Positions 27,801 through 34,720 of a stretch of DNA of 64,000 nt are shown one piece after another. Position 1 is the first letter of the stretch; each line of letters opens with the position of its first letter. The translations under genes and the position numbers were made by a program. The DNA comes from Pomphorhynchus laevis (lineage: Eukaryota > Acanthocephala > Palaeacanthocephala > Echinorhynchida > Pomphorhynchidae): assembly GCA_012934845.2 (NCBI GenBank), contig WNNJ02003485.1, positions 1-64,000 of the forward strand, read 5' to 3'. The notes under the pieces were generated by a model, which searched no databases, had not been told where the DNA came from, and saw only the letters and a list, made by a program, of their open reading frames with translations.

Positions 27801-28142
27801 ATTTGCACTTCACCAACAAACTCCGCTCCGTTTTCCTTTAAAAGCAAACTTTACCGACGATTATGCGATTGCTGTGTTCACGTGAAGTGTAGTGAATCTA
27901 GTCTAAATGTACGGCAATACTATTACTTGGAAACTATTTTTGTTTGCATTATTTAGAACCAAGACACTAAATTTGGAATGCAGATAAACAAAAACTCAAA
28001 TTCCAATTCGAACTTATCGGCAGTCGTCAGTGATTGTCAAGCATTTCAGTTAAATCAATTAAGCTCAAAGCGAAATACGCTTAGAAGAGATATTGAATTA
28101 CCCTATTCACGAACACAAGTGTACGTTTGTTTCGCAAATTAA
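5694..28142 (+). CDS. Shal: Shal-type (Kv4) voltage-gated potassium channel, whole gene model
   Basis: Kv4 channels form tetramers in the plasma membrane of neurons and muscle and carry fast-inactivating A-type K+ current. The five exons below join in phase into a protein of about 600 residues (family usually 490-650). It has a Kv4 N-terminus, T1 tetramerisation domain, S1-S6, a split TTLGYGD filter, and a C-terminal tail. I chose ATG 5694 because it gives the conserved Kv4 start ([14 protein letters not shown]). The codon before it is TTG, not ATG. The introns are 5.8 kb, 13.0 kb, 1.8 kb and 75 nt. The last exon boundary is the least certain. Confidence 0.9.
6850..6935. repeat. Tandem 43-bp duplication
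   Basis: Two adjacent 43-base units (6850-6892, 6893-6935) differ at one position (CCTCTTGG versus CCTCGTGG). It lies just inside Shal intron 1, 35 bases from the donor. Confidence 0.9.
7000..7630. repeat. AT-rich degenerate tandem array
   Basis: At least eight degenerate units built on a palindromic AATAATATATTATTAAA core followed by TATGATTATCGC, spaced about 50-70 bases. A short extension of the same unit sits at the ends of the PLE terminal regions at 10040 and 12495. No coding content. The units can fold on themselves as DNA or RNA. Confidence 0.75.
7810..7945 (-). mobile_element. PLE terminal region, diverged antisense fragment
   Basis: Reversed, it matches the structured core of the dominant PLE terminal region (CATAGCAG-type helix, GTTGGGT...GAGGA, then GATGACAG). 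It is about 20-25% different by eye, so older than the copies at 10.3 and 12.2 kb. Confidence 0.6.
7946..9719. other. Shal intron 1, no recognised content
   Basis: AT-rich, with no supported gene. A 13-base phrase (ATAATTCCTTCTA) recurs at about 7650 and 8895. The only longer frame (9091-9282) has no recognisable domain or coding bias. Confidence 0.4.
9720..10050 (+). mobile_element. PLE terminal region, sense copy
   Basis: Starts ATCAGAGGAGATACATAATTAGC and carries the structured core (GAGGAGTTAGGGGCCGAAAC... CTGATGA) at about 9765-9840. It ends ACGTAGACTCAGTTAGC near 10040. The outer helix is imperfect here (CTGATACG opposite ACATAGCAG). Confidence 0.8.
10068..10830 (+). mobile_element. 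PLE terminal region with flanking segment, first copy
   Basis: A segment beginning TATATTGCTATCACTTCGAAG (10068-10285) is followed by a terminal region (10290-10625) and a second partial one (about 10640-10830) ending ACGTAGACTCATTAGCTGA. The first two parts recur directly at 11945-12495, and all parts recur inverted at 34720-35460. The core at 10344-10416 has perfect helices, including the A/U variant of the outer stem. Confidence 0.75.
10344..10416 (+). ncRNA. Interleaved-helix hammerhead-like core (dominant PLE family)
   Basis: Order: CTGCTATA, GTTAGGGG, CCGAAA, TATAGCAG, TTCCTCCTGATGA, CCTCTAATCC. CTGCTATA pairs TATAGCAG, and GTTAGGGG pairs CCTCTAAT with G-U pairs allowed, so the helices interleave. 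The copy at 12219-12291 has CTGCTATG/CATAGCAG, a compensatory change. It contains both hammerhead core strings, but GAAA precedes CTGATGA. Confidence 0.5.
10822..10902 (-). mobile_element. LINE fragment, CR1/L2-type ORF2 end
   Basis: About 80 bases match the antisense of the LINE at 14113-14165 (GAACGATGG.GAGCCGACAGC). It is trapped between a PLE terminus and the next repeat at 10906, whose 5' half is missing at the junction. Confidence 0.65.
11244..11303 (+). ncRNA. Interleaved-helix hammerhead-like core (repeat D)
   Basis: GGCAGC (11244-11249) is followed by CGAAAC, CTGATATTAGTT, a linker, CTGATGA (11277-11283), GCTGCC (11286-11291), then GGCTACTATCAG. GGCAGC pairs GCTGCC. CTGATATTAGTT pairs GGCTACTATCAG with one mismatch. 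An inverted copy lies at 36108-36166. Confidence 0.5.
11631..11659 (-). ncRNA. Degenerate hammerhead ribozyme motif
   Basis: The minus strand reads CTAAAGA, a stem II with GGT/ACC arms, then CCGAAAT: a near-consensus minimal hammerhead in canonical order with one core change (CTAAAGA for CTGANGA). The same motif is on the plus strand at 35752-35784 in the inverted arm. Probably inactive. Confidence 0.5.
11945..12495 (+). mobile_element. PLE terminal region with flanking segment, second copy
   Basis: Direct repeat of 10068-10625: the same TTGCTATCACTTCGAAG segment, then a terminal region with its structured core at 12219-12291. It ends near 12480 about 150 bases before Shal exon 2. Confidence 0.8.
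12219..12291 (+). ncRNA. Interleaved-helix hammerhead-like core
   Basis: Second well-preserved copy in the dominant PLE family: outer helix CTGCTATG/CATAGCAG, CCGAAACC, CTGATGA at 12275-12281. The stem next to CTGATGA has one mismatch here compared with 10344-10416. Confidence 0.5.
12638..12800 (+). CDS. Shal: Shal exon 2: selectivity filter and S6
   Basis: The acceptor TTTAG|T supplies the last base of the filter glycine. The exon then reads [12 protein letters not shown], and S6 contains the PVPVIV gating hinge, followed by [20 protein letters not shown]. The donor is AAG|GTACAG in phase 0. Exon 2 is 163 nt. The frame continuing to 12857 is intron. Confidence 0.95.
12801..13539. other. Shal intron 2 start, no recognised content
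   Basis: AT-rich intron sequence. I see no gene, repeat or structured motif. Confidence 0.4.
13540..13805 (-). mobile_element. Non-autonomous repeat 'C', copy 1
   Basis: Contains GCACCATGTCGCTTCTAGACG and CAACACTCATCAGTG...CGTTTCGGTTCC, shared with copies at 16.7, 17.3 and 24.1-24.8 kb. On the minus strand the order is CGAAAC then CTGATGA. The inner helix is weakened in this copy. Confidence 0.6.
13806..15715 (-). mobile_element. CR1/L2-type LINE, 5'-truncated
   Basis: Minus-strand ORF2 remains. An endonuclease tail ([17 protein letters not shown]) reads from 15685 and joins the RT across an internal deletion near 15500. RT blocks are [27 protein letters not shown] (motif A), [14 protein letters not shown] (motif B region) and QYATPM at the YADD position. 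A C-terminal region ([31 protein letters not shown]) follows. The 3' end carries a GCGTGC/GCACGC hairpin (13847-13862) and an A/T-rich tail. Motif B has lost VPQ and motif C has lost YADD, so it is inactive. Confidence 0.88.
15716..15965 (-). mobile_element. PLE terminal region, antisense, diverged
   Basis: Reversed, it follows the family terminal region: AATTTAAATT..., then a GACCTCTAAT remnant, GGCCGAAACATGATAACACAGCAG and GGGTAGATG. The CTGATGA string is lost. It ends near the ATTTGATAACATAAT edge. Confidence 0.6.
16027..16138. ncRNA. Two hammerhead motifs head-to-head in a palindrome
   Basis: Arms of about 45 bases face each other. Minus strand (16072-16041): CTGAAGA, stem GCTAA...TTAGC, then AAAATATC. 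Plus strand (16089-16120): CTTAAGA, stem GCTAAC-AGAA-GTTAGC, then GAAATATC. Each keeps a different half of the hammerhead core. Both are followed by an AATAAAA-like string, as in PLE ends. Neither copy has an intact core. Confidence 0.6.
16190..16690 (-). mobile_element. CR1/L2-type LINE 3' fragment
   Basis: Same family as 13806-15715: C-terminal RT and 3' UTR, with the terminal GCGTGC/GCACGC hairpin at 16206-16221 and an AT tail. The upstream break at about 16690 abuts a repeat C copy. The 141-codon frame 16562-16987 spans the junction and is not a gene. Confidence 0.85.
16700..17165 (-). mobile_element. Non-autonomous repeat 'C', copy 2
   Basis: Begins near GACATTCCGACACTTTGCTTAAT, passes the ACCATGTCGTTTCTA block and the CAACACTCACTAGTAG core, and ends at GACCGAAACGTTTGC (17128-17142) followed by an A-rich tail. 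The plus-strand end looks like a PLE hammerhead 3' half. The minus-strand core is partly mutated (CTAGTGA for CTGATGA). Confidence 0.6.
17280..17570 (-). mobile_element. Non-autonomous repeat 'C', copy 3
   Basis: Same blocks as copy 2 from ACTTTCAATCACCATGTTGC to TCGTTTTGGTTGCCTGTG, about 15% different by eye. The 94-codon frame at 17288 only crosses the repeat. It directly precedes the LINE at 17572. Confidence 0.6.
17659..18310 (+). pseudogene. LINE ORF1 (gag-like) with CCHC zinc knuckle
   Basis: A 187-codon frame ([18 protein letters not shown]... to [13 protein letters not shown]) ends in a stop. After it, in another frame, comes [19 protein letters not shown], a clean C-x2-C-x4-H-x4-C knuckle, then TCGVCS. 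Such ORF1 proteins coat LINE RNA. A further ORF1 tail is open at 18487-18801 (charged, Ser-rich). Confidence 0.75.
18836..19470 (+). pseudogene. LINE ORF2 endonuclease domain
   Basis: Starts [19 protein letters not shown], the usual opening of an AP-like endonuclease. It continues through [21 protein letters not shown] and YDMVLGDFN (catalytic GDFN block). The reading frame is broken several times. Confidence 0.75.
20362..20727 (+). pseudogene. LINE ORF2 reverse transcriptase core
   Basis: Open 121-codon block with [13 protein letters not shown] (motif A, catalytic Asp), [13 protein letters not shown] (motif B) and [10 protein letters not shown] (motif C, YADD intact). Fingers upstream and thumb downstream (20715-21200) lie in other frames, so the protein cannot be made. 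Confidence 0.85.
21381..22399. other. Shal intron 2, mostly unassigned
   Basis: No recognised gene. A perfect 14-bp hairpin lies at 22070-22103 (GTTAATTTGCTGTT, 6-nt loop, complement). A related half-site (AATAGCAGGGT) appears at about 43786. The 60-codon frame at 21629 has no domain. Confidence 0.4.
22400..23700 (-). mobile_element. PLE RT of a second lineage
   Basis: Minus-strand motifs [17 protein letters not shown] (motif B region) and [14 protein letters not shown] (motif C), with an upstream block [19 protein letters not shown]. The residues differ clearly from the AT-rich PLE (FRYIDDI), so this is another clade. It is a fossil with several breaks. No GIY-YIG domain was found beside it. 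Confidence 0.72.
24060..24800. mobile_element. Repeat 'C' cluster: two direct copies and one inverted
   Basis: 24075-24350 and 24351-24605 are same-orientation copies of the ACCATGTCACTTCTAGACG repeat. 24620-24790 is a partial inverted copy (GGTAAGAAATCCTGGACCGTTG ... ACCGAAGCGACCAGTAGG). Inversions like this are typical of PLE-derived insertions. The structured core is best preserved at 24203-24266. Confidence 0.65.
24203..24266 (-). ncRNA. Interleaved-helix hammerhead-like core (repeat C)
   Basis: Minus strand order: GGCAAC, CGAAAC, GGCCAGTGAGTAC, linker, CTGATGA, GT, GTTGCC, GG, GTACTCATTGGTC. GGCAAC pairs GTTGCC. The 13-base helix GGCCAGTGAGTAC/GTACTCATTGGTC pairs completely with G-U allowed. 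The helices cross, giving a pseudoknot-like topology. Confidence 0.55.
24801..25771. other. Shal intron 2 end, no recognised content
   Basis: AT-rich; I see no gene or element. The end should hold the branch point and acceptor for exon 3 (acceptor CACAG at 25767-25771). Confidence 0.4.
25772..25933 (+). CDS. Shal: Shal exon 3: proximal C-terminus
   Basis: Bounded by CACAG| and |GTAAAT, 54 codons, phase 0 on both sides. It reads [20 protein letters not shown] and ends [11 protein letters not shown], which aligns with the HHHLLHCLEKTT end of the corresponding exon in other Kv4 channels. No stop interrupts it. It lies 13 kb from exon 2 because of inserted elements. Confidence 0.85.
26548..26585 (-). 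ncRNA. Hammerhead ribozyme, minimal type I
   Basis: Minus strand: CTGATGA, stem II GTC/GAC closing an 8-base loop, then GAAAC and GTTATC. All CTGANGA and GAAA core bases are intact in canonical order. Such minimal hammerheads with a very short stem III are described in PLE terminal repeats and may act as dimers. Confidence 0.65.
26986..27023 (-). ncRNA. Hammerhead motif, second copy, core mutated
   Basis: Same as 26548-26585, including CTGATGA and GTC/GAC stem II, but the G of GAAA reads A (GACAAAAC). Expected to be inactive. Confidence 0.6.
27206..27710. other. Shal intron 3 end, no recognised content
   Basis: AT-rich intron with a short palindromic TACCTAATAC/GGTAGTACCTAAT stretch at about 27575-27640. 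No gene was seen. Confidence 0.4.
27711..27908 (+). CDS. Shal: Shal exon 4: distal C-terminus
   Basis: The acceptor TTTGTACAG|GGAAGT opens a 66-codon phase-0 block ([17 protein letters not shown]..., then [15 protein letters not shown]). The SSLN end resembles the SRSSLN of vertebrate Kv4 tails, which supports the donor AAT|GTACGG. Most of it is low-complexity and diverged, so the boundaries rest on splice signals and phase. Confidence 0.65.
27984..28142 (+). CDS. Shal: Shal exon 5: C-terminal end (putative)
   Basis: After a 75-nt intron (GTACGG...TGCAG), an open frame begins [17 protein letters not shown] and runs 52 codons to TAA at 28140. The sequence has higher GC and fewer stops than its surroundings, and its phase fits exon 4. 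I see no specific Kv4 motif. Without this exon the frame of exon 4 would stop at 27956 instead. Confidence 0.5.
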   Translation: MNKNSNSNSNLSAVVSDCQAFQLNQLSSKRNTLRRDIELPYSRTQVYVCFAN

Positions 28143-28413
28143 AATAAAATTTAAAAATGAAAATAATATTATTTTGGAATATAATCTAATGACATGGATT
28201 TATTTTGTTAAATGAAATTACTTAACAGCACTGATTTTACCTTATATCAAAAATTAAGAAAGTACAGATATGCTCGGGTCGAATGTATTTTATTTTAGCA
28301 AACTATCATTGAGAAAAAAATTCAAATCGCGTTTTTTATGTATTCCGACTATACATGCGTACCTTTTCAATAATTTGTATTTATAGAATATCTAGTTTTA
28401 CTTTTTTTATTTT

Positions 28414-28463
28414 ATAATTATATTAAATACGTTGACTCCGTTAGCTGATTTGATTTATTCTTA
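28414..28463 (+). mobile_element. PLE terminal region, 3' end only
   Basis: Matches the last 50 bases of the family: ATTATATTAAATACG, then TGACTCCGTTAGCTGATTTG. A second short remnant is at 29308-29338 (ACGTAGAATCAGGTAGCTGA). Confidence 0.6.
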
Positions 28464-28713
28464 TTTGCTAGCCTAAGAGAGTAAAAAGTATAATAAAGAC
28501 TATTATTAGTTTTTTATTTCACGCGTTTTTGAAGTATGAATATCTGAATTAGTTTAAATGTTTATTTGATTTAGCAATTTAATGTGGCACACTAAAGTTT
28601 CACACATTTCAGCGTTAATGAGAAATTGATTATAGAACAATGACTTGTAATAGTTGTTTCAAAACTCAACTCACTACGTTCATATGTTGGATTTACATTT
28701 AAATCATTATAAT

Positions 28714-28870
28714 TAACTTATTTCATCAGTATATCATAATAAAGCTTTTTGCATATGAAGACAAAGTTATTACTAGCTTTATCAATAGTTGTTATTATAT
28801 AGTTATCCTTTAATTTAGTAAGTTCTGTATACATATCTTTATTAATTTTATCTTTCCTTTTATAATTGTT
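28714..28870 (-). mobile_element. PLE RT N-terminal fragment
   Basis: The minus strand encodes KDMYTELTKL, then a TIDKASNNF-like segment and KKLYYDIL, the conserved start of PLE RTs. It is a near copy of 32870-33030. Decayed. Confidence 0.6.
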
Positions 28871-29670
28871 TATTTATTAAAATGCTTTTTAAATTGAGTT
28901 TAGTTTTCTAAACTTAAATTTTTCTTTTAATAAAATAAACTTTGTTTTCTCTGCCATAAAATAAAATCTTTTAAATGTGGAAGCAGTGAAATAATAGAAA
29001 GAATTCGATGAAGTAGCATCTTTTAGCAAAATGTGACAACTTTTTATGTAATAAAGTTGTAATTTCCATTTCTCTGTTACATCTACAAGATTAATGTTTT
29101 TAGCGACTAAATTCTGATGATTACTGGATTATTATGCTACTCCGATTTATTCAATACATAGTCATCTCACACTTTACATTAAACGGATTTATTTTTTATA
29201 TCCGTTTATATTATATTATGGTTTTTGTATAAGAATATAAATATATTATTTATATTATAATAATATAAATAATAATATTTTATAATAATATAATAATATT
29301 TTATAATTAAATACGTAGAATCAGGTAGCTGACTTGATATGCTATATTATTTTAATTTTTAATTGAATAATTAAAATTATTTAATTGTTATTATTAATAA
29401 AATTAATAACTTTAATTATATTATTATTTAAATAATATTATTCTTATTTTTTATTAATAATTATTAATTTTAATATTAACGTACTGAAAGACTATGTTCA
29501 TGTCATAAGCAACTTAATTTTAGCTCGATCAAAAACAAAATTGTTTGTTTTTTCTTTTCAGTTTTTTTTATTTTTTATATCAACTTATCATATCAGTAAA
29601 ATCAGTAATTATAAATTAACATAAAGCATAAAGATGTAAAAATTACTTTTTATATAAAAATAAAGAAAAA

Positions 29671-29860
29671 TTCCTTGTCGCCGAAATGTCAGCGTTTCGG
29701 CGACAAGGAATCAGCAGAAGCAGTAAAAGGACCGAAACACGAAATGTAGGCGTGGGCTCACTGCTGATGAGGTCCACCCACGCTGATTGTAGTGTACAGT
29801 GATGCTGATAGGAATCAAACAACCACACGAGGATAATATCAAACCGACCTAGTTAAGAAT
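29671..29860 (+). mobile_element. Non-autonomous repeat 'A', copy 1
   Basis: Opens with a 16-bp perfect hairpin (29671-29686 / 29695-29710, loop TGTCAGCG). It then holds the structured core at 29729-29783 and a TGCTGATAGGAATCAAACAACCAC tail-like block. Inverted copies are at 52832-53045 and 53193-53300. No coding content. Confidence 0.65.
29729..29783 (+). ncRNA. Interleaved-helix hammerhead-like core (repeat A)
   Basis: GGACC, GAAA, a small hairpin ACA-CGAAA-TGT followed by A, GCGTGGG, linker, CTGATGA (29764-29770), GGTCC, A, CCCACGC. GGACC/GGTCC acts as stem II, and ACA/TGT plus TA looks like hammerhead stem III with a GUA cleavage triplet. GCGTGGG/CCCACGC forms the crossing helix. Confidence 0.55.
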
Positions 29861-32604
29861 AATGGCTCGTGTATGCAATATTCACAATAGAGAAAAATGT
29901 TATAAAGAAATGAAATTTAGGTATTCGGTCTCTGTAAAAATCATCGCAAGAGCAATAAATAGGTTTTTGTAAACTTAGCATGTTCAGATATTCACAAATC
30001 ACACAGGAATTATAAAAATATGTTGATTTATATATAGTATTGCACAATATATATCAAAATTATGACCTTATACTGATGTTTTTAAAGATGCAGTTTACGA
30101 ATATATTAGTTATATTTAAATTGTTATCGCTGATGACTCACATTTGCAAATTTAATTTAAAGTAAAGCTAATATGCAGAGTCCGTGTCACAGTTATAATA
30201 TTAAAAATATAATCAGGATGGTAAATCAATGCTGTATGGCATTTCTTTACAGTAAACCTATTGTCTTTAAGAGCTTTACAAAGTTGCATCACGTAGAGAA
30301 ATTTAACAGCAATCAACATTAAAAATATTTTACCTTGCAAAACATTTTGAAAATCGTTTTAATAATCTTTAAATAATTTGAAATTAATCATGTCAAATTA
30401 ATTATTAATAATTAAAATTTTTAATAATTCATTAATTTTAAATGCCTTGATATCTGTTTTGGATATTAATATACAGTGCAATATTTCTATAATTCCTTTT
30501 TCAATTTTAGTTCGTTTAAGGATACTCAATGAAGAAGATAGTCATAACTATTGTTGCTAAATGATACTGAGAACTGATGTAAAAGAACATGTTTTGTGAA
30601 TATGCTGTATCTCTGTTTAAATTTCGAGTTTATTATATATTTCGCTTTCCAATTTTATAGTAATCTCATAAAAATATTGATCCTACTAATTCAATTAAAA
30701 ATTAATTAAAAATTATTTTTAAAAATTATAAATAAATAAATATCTATAAAAAATATATATAATCAATTATCAATTATAATAAATTATCTATAATTCATTT
30801 TTATAAATTATAAAAATATCATGTAATTGCTAATGATTACAATATTAATTTCGTAATACAAAAATCACTAGCAATGGCGTTTATAACATATAATATACAG
30901 TGCCCGTTTAGCGACTCTACAATGTGTAATAAAAACGAAGCATAACCTTTCGTGCGCTAGCTGACGCAGAAGTAGTTTCTCTGAGCATTAACGATCTGAA
31001 CTGTATATTCACATGTACTACATACGTAATAATATATTTAATTTAATAATAAAGTGGCTTTAATAAATTAATTATAATAGATACTATAATTTATTTAATT
31101 AATAATTAATTTAATTCATAATTTTAATAATTATTAATTTTCAATTATCGAAATATTAAGTTCGATAATATATATCTTACATATTATCGAAGACAATAAC
31201 CGGAGCAATGATATTCGGTTATGCCACTTTGACAAACCATCTGAAATTTAGTTAATTTCTTTAAGTTTCTGTTTTCTCATCTGTTGTTCTCAATCATGTA
31301 ATTGCCAACGATTACAGTATTAATTTCGTAATGCAAAAATACTGGAGATGTCATTTGATCAAATAAGCAGTTTATCAGAACTGAATGAAGAACGAGCTAC
31401 TTAAAAACATCTGATATGATATCTTGGCGTATTAAACTGTCATTTAACTAGACGATACTGATTGTAATCAGCTAAATTTTTATAAAGTTGTCTAAATAAA
31501 TTGTTTTTCAATTTATAATAAAGAAGGTTTAATGATACAATTTAATTTTGGGAAATGAAGGATCATCCAATACTGATAATTAATAATACGAATTGATACG
31601 ATAATTAATTTTAATAATTTAATTATAATATATGATTATTTAAATATTTATAATATTAATGTATATTAATATTATATATTATTAATATATATATATTAAT
31701 GTATATTAATATTATATATTATATATTAATACAAAATGGAGAAGGAATTTACAGTTGTTAAAAATCATAATAACTAAATATTAACTAAATTGACTAAAAA
31801 AGTAAACCTATTAAATTGATAATATGTTATTTACAAAATGAAGAAATGTAGATTGTTGAGAAAAACGATTGACGTAAAAAAGTAGAGCTATTAAATTTAT
31901 GATTTATCGTTTACAAAATAGATATAACCCTATTGTTGATAAAACCGATAGGCAAAAAACGTTAACCACAAAATTTTAAATTAAATTTAGCAATGGATTA
32001 AATTTCTTTCTACTTACACTGACATGTTGAATGTAAAAATAAAAATTTACTAAAAGATTAAATATTAATATATAAATTATAAAATCTAAAACAATTGTAG
32101 ATTCATATTTTAAAATTGAATTCTTTTGTTTCAATTATTATGCACAAGATAACATGATCCATAATATGGATCTTCTACATATAGATATTCGAATAATGTT
32201 CTATAACTGTTTATAAAATAAGACGATAAAGCATTTAACACGTAAATATTTTCCGACTTAAAGCTAAAAACAAGATTTTAAACGAAATCGAAAATGTTAC
32301 TATTCTGATTTTATACGAGTGGATAAATGCCATTTTTATTTCTGTAAGTAATATAAAGAAGGTGACATTTAATGATCTGTGATGTTGCAGTTACAACTTT
32401 GATAATTGTCTGCAAATGAGGATCGTTAGGCAAATAAATAAATTCGAGCGATTCTTTAAAGTTATAAACTTTAAAAGAACAAAGATACAATAAGACATAT
32501 AAAGAGATTAATATTGTTTATTATTAAAATAGATTGTAATTTATCAATTATTTGTCAAGCGTTAAAAATAATGACAGATAGCATTTGAATAATTAAATAA
32601 TATA
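29861..32604. other. Intergenic AT-rich DNA
   Basis: No supported gene. A 48-base phrase (ATCATGTAATTGC..A.GATTACA) occurs twice, at about 30829 and 31293. 31600-31730 is dense TA/TAA repeat. Frames at 29853 and 30152 on the minus strand lack any domain. Confidence 0.4.
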
Positions 32605-32745
32605 TCATTAAATAATAAATAATGAATAATGAATAATTATTAGATAAGATTTTATATAATTTATATAAAGTTAAAATTTAAAATTAAAATTTCAAATAAA
32701 AATCAATTTTTAGGAATTGACTAATAACTAGTATACGATTCTCGT
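32605..32745 (-). mobile_element. PLE terminal region, antisense fragment
   Basis: Carries the AGATTTTATATAATTTATATAAAG and GAATTGACTAATAAC blocks of the family, without the structured core. Confidence 0.55.
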
Positions 32746-32869
32746 ACGTATTTATTTATATTCTTGAAGTTTATTCCTTTTGTGTTTTTTAAAAATTCTT
32801 TTGTAGAATTAATACTTAAATAGTGTTTTATACCAGTATTAATTTCGATTACCTTACAATATTATAATC

Positions 32870-33480
32870 AACTTCTTTCATCAGTATATCATAATAAAGC
32901 TTTTTGGATATAAAGACAAAGTTATCACTAGCTTTATCAATAGTTGTTATTATATAGTTATGCTTTAATTTAGTAAGTTCTGTATACATATCTTTATTAA
33001 TTTAATCTTTAATTTTATAATTGTTTGTTATTTTCATTTTCTCTCTAATTTTATCTATTATATAAATTTTTCCAAACGTTTATCTTCGATGTTATTTTCA
33101 TTTTATTTTTAATTTTATATAATATGAATATTATATATTTATATTATAAATATTATATTATTATATAATATTATTATATTATATAATAATATAATACTGT
33201 AATTATATATTAATATTATTATATAATATTATATTTATATTATTATATTATATTATAATATTTCTTAAAGATTGTTTTAATTACTTTAAGTATTTTATTC
33301 ATATAGACAGAAAGTGGTTTTAATGTACATTTACAAGCGCTACATATGAACCCAGGTTTATAGGATTTTTATGTAATTTAGAATTCCAATATAATATAGG
33401 TATTGTTTTATTATGTGATTCAATATGTATACTCTTTTTATCCATTATTGAACAGTGATTTTAATATCATGTCCTATTAA
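32870..33480 (-). mobile_element. PLE RT N-terminal fragments, rearranged
   Basis: The minus strand at 33030-32870 gives IITTIDKASDNFVFISKK. At 33440-33300 it gives PILYWNSKLHKNP followed by a serine/cysteine region and PLS. Both are hallmark PLE blocks, but their order is the reverse of the protein order, so the copy is rearranged. 33465-33515 repeats the RLIGHD edge seen at 3045. AT microsatellite lies between (33120-33260). Confidence 0.65.
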
Positions 33481-33639
33481 TCTCATATGTTTATGAAATA
33501 TAGTTTGACTATTTGATATCAGGGTGTCAGCATCACGAAAGAAATTCAACAATGTAATTGTCGCAAATGATAAAGTCATCATTTCGAATATCAGCGACAA
33601 ATAGAAGAACAATATAACGATGATGAAAATATACATAGA

Positions 33640-33900
33640 TTATATTATAATGATATGGACAGGCACACATCAAAAACTTGAAAATTGGATGTATTATCAT
33701 GTGAGAACATAATATGAGAGCATAAGTAAACTCAAACTGGTGCTGGAAGTCAAGCGACGAGGCTATCATTGTGATTTTCTTGACGTAACATTTCAAAGGA
33801 ATGAAAAAGGAAAATGGTTTACAGAGCCGTATCGACAAACGTCTCAAAAAGTATGTACACTCACGCTACCTCCAATATTCCTGTCACTCAGAAACAAATG
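33640..33900 (+). mobile_element. PLE RT palm/thumb fragment
   Basis: The plus-strand translation includes GYHCDFLDVTFQRNEKGKW followed by PYRQTSQ, matching the FLDVT...W..KP segment after the RT catalytic motif in PLEs. Short and decayed. Its lineage is closer to the 22.4 kb copy than to the AT-rich family. Confidence 0.5.
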
Positions 33901-34362
33901 ATAATAAGAAATAGATTATTAAGGATTTTTAAGATTACGAGTGACCATAGTTTGAAGTATATTTCTACTGATGAATTAACTTATGATTTCAAAAACGTGA
34001 TATCCTCACATATTAGTGTAAAGTATTATTGAAAAATCAAAAAGAATCAAACGAGAGGATATACTAAAGAAGCTAAAAAAGAGTCTAGTAAGTTGTTATT
34101 CACACAAAATAGTATAAAGTATAATCGAAAAATCAAAAAGAACCAAGCAGGAAGATATCCTAAAAAAGCTAAATAAAGAGTTTAGTGAGCTATCAGATGA
34201 ATAGCTTACTATCGGATGGAGAGTCCATTAAGCTATTCTATATTTACAAAAGCTGTCGAATGATCTCCAATTGGCAGTCAATGAACCAAACGTATTATAT
34301 AAATACTACAAAACATTAAAAAGTAAACTTGATCATTCTAATACAAGATCTAAAACAACATA

Positions 34363-34720
34363 AATCAAATCAGCTAACTGAGTCTACGTATTTAATAAAA
34401 TTAGATACAGATTAAATTTAATAAATTAAATTTAATCTGATTGTAAGAATCATATTTAATTTGATCAAATTTAATCGATCAGTAGATTTTTTAATTAAAG
34501 TTTTTTTAATAGCGTTATCTTTAGATAAATAAAATATTAATCTGATTGTAAGAATCAGATTTTATTTGATCAAATTTAATCAATCAAATTAAATCGATAG
34601 GTACATTTCAGCTGTTTTATAGCGTTATATTAAGATAAATAAAATATTAATCTGATATTTAATCTGATTGTAAGAATCATATTTAATTTGATCAAATTTC
34701 AAACTTCCAAGGTAATCAAA
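34363..34720. repeat. PLE terminus plus three direct repeats
   Basis: 34363-34410 is the antisense PLE end (CAGCTAACTGAGTCTACG). Then a block starting TAATCTGATTGTAAGAATCA recurs about every 115 bases (about 34433, 34540, 34665), separated by AGCGTTAT...AGATAAATAAAATAT. It looks like slippage or unequal-crossover amplification. Confidence 0.7.
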
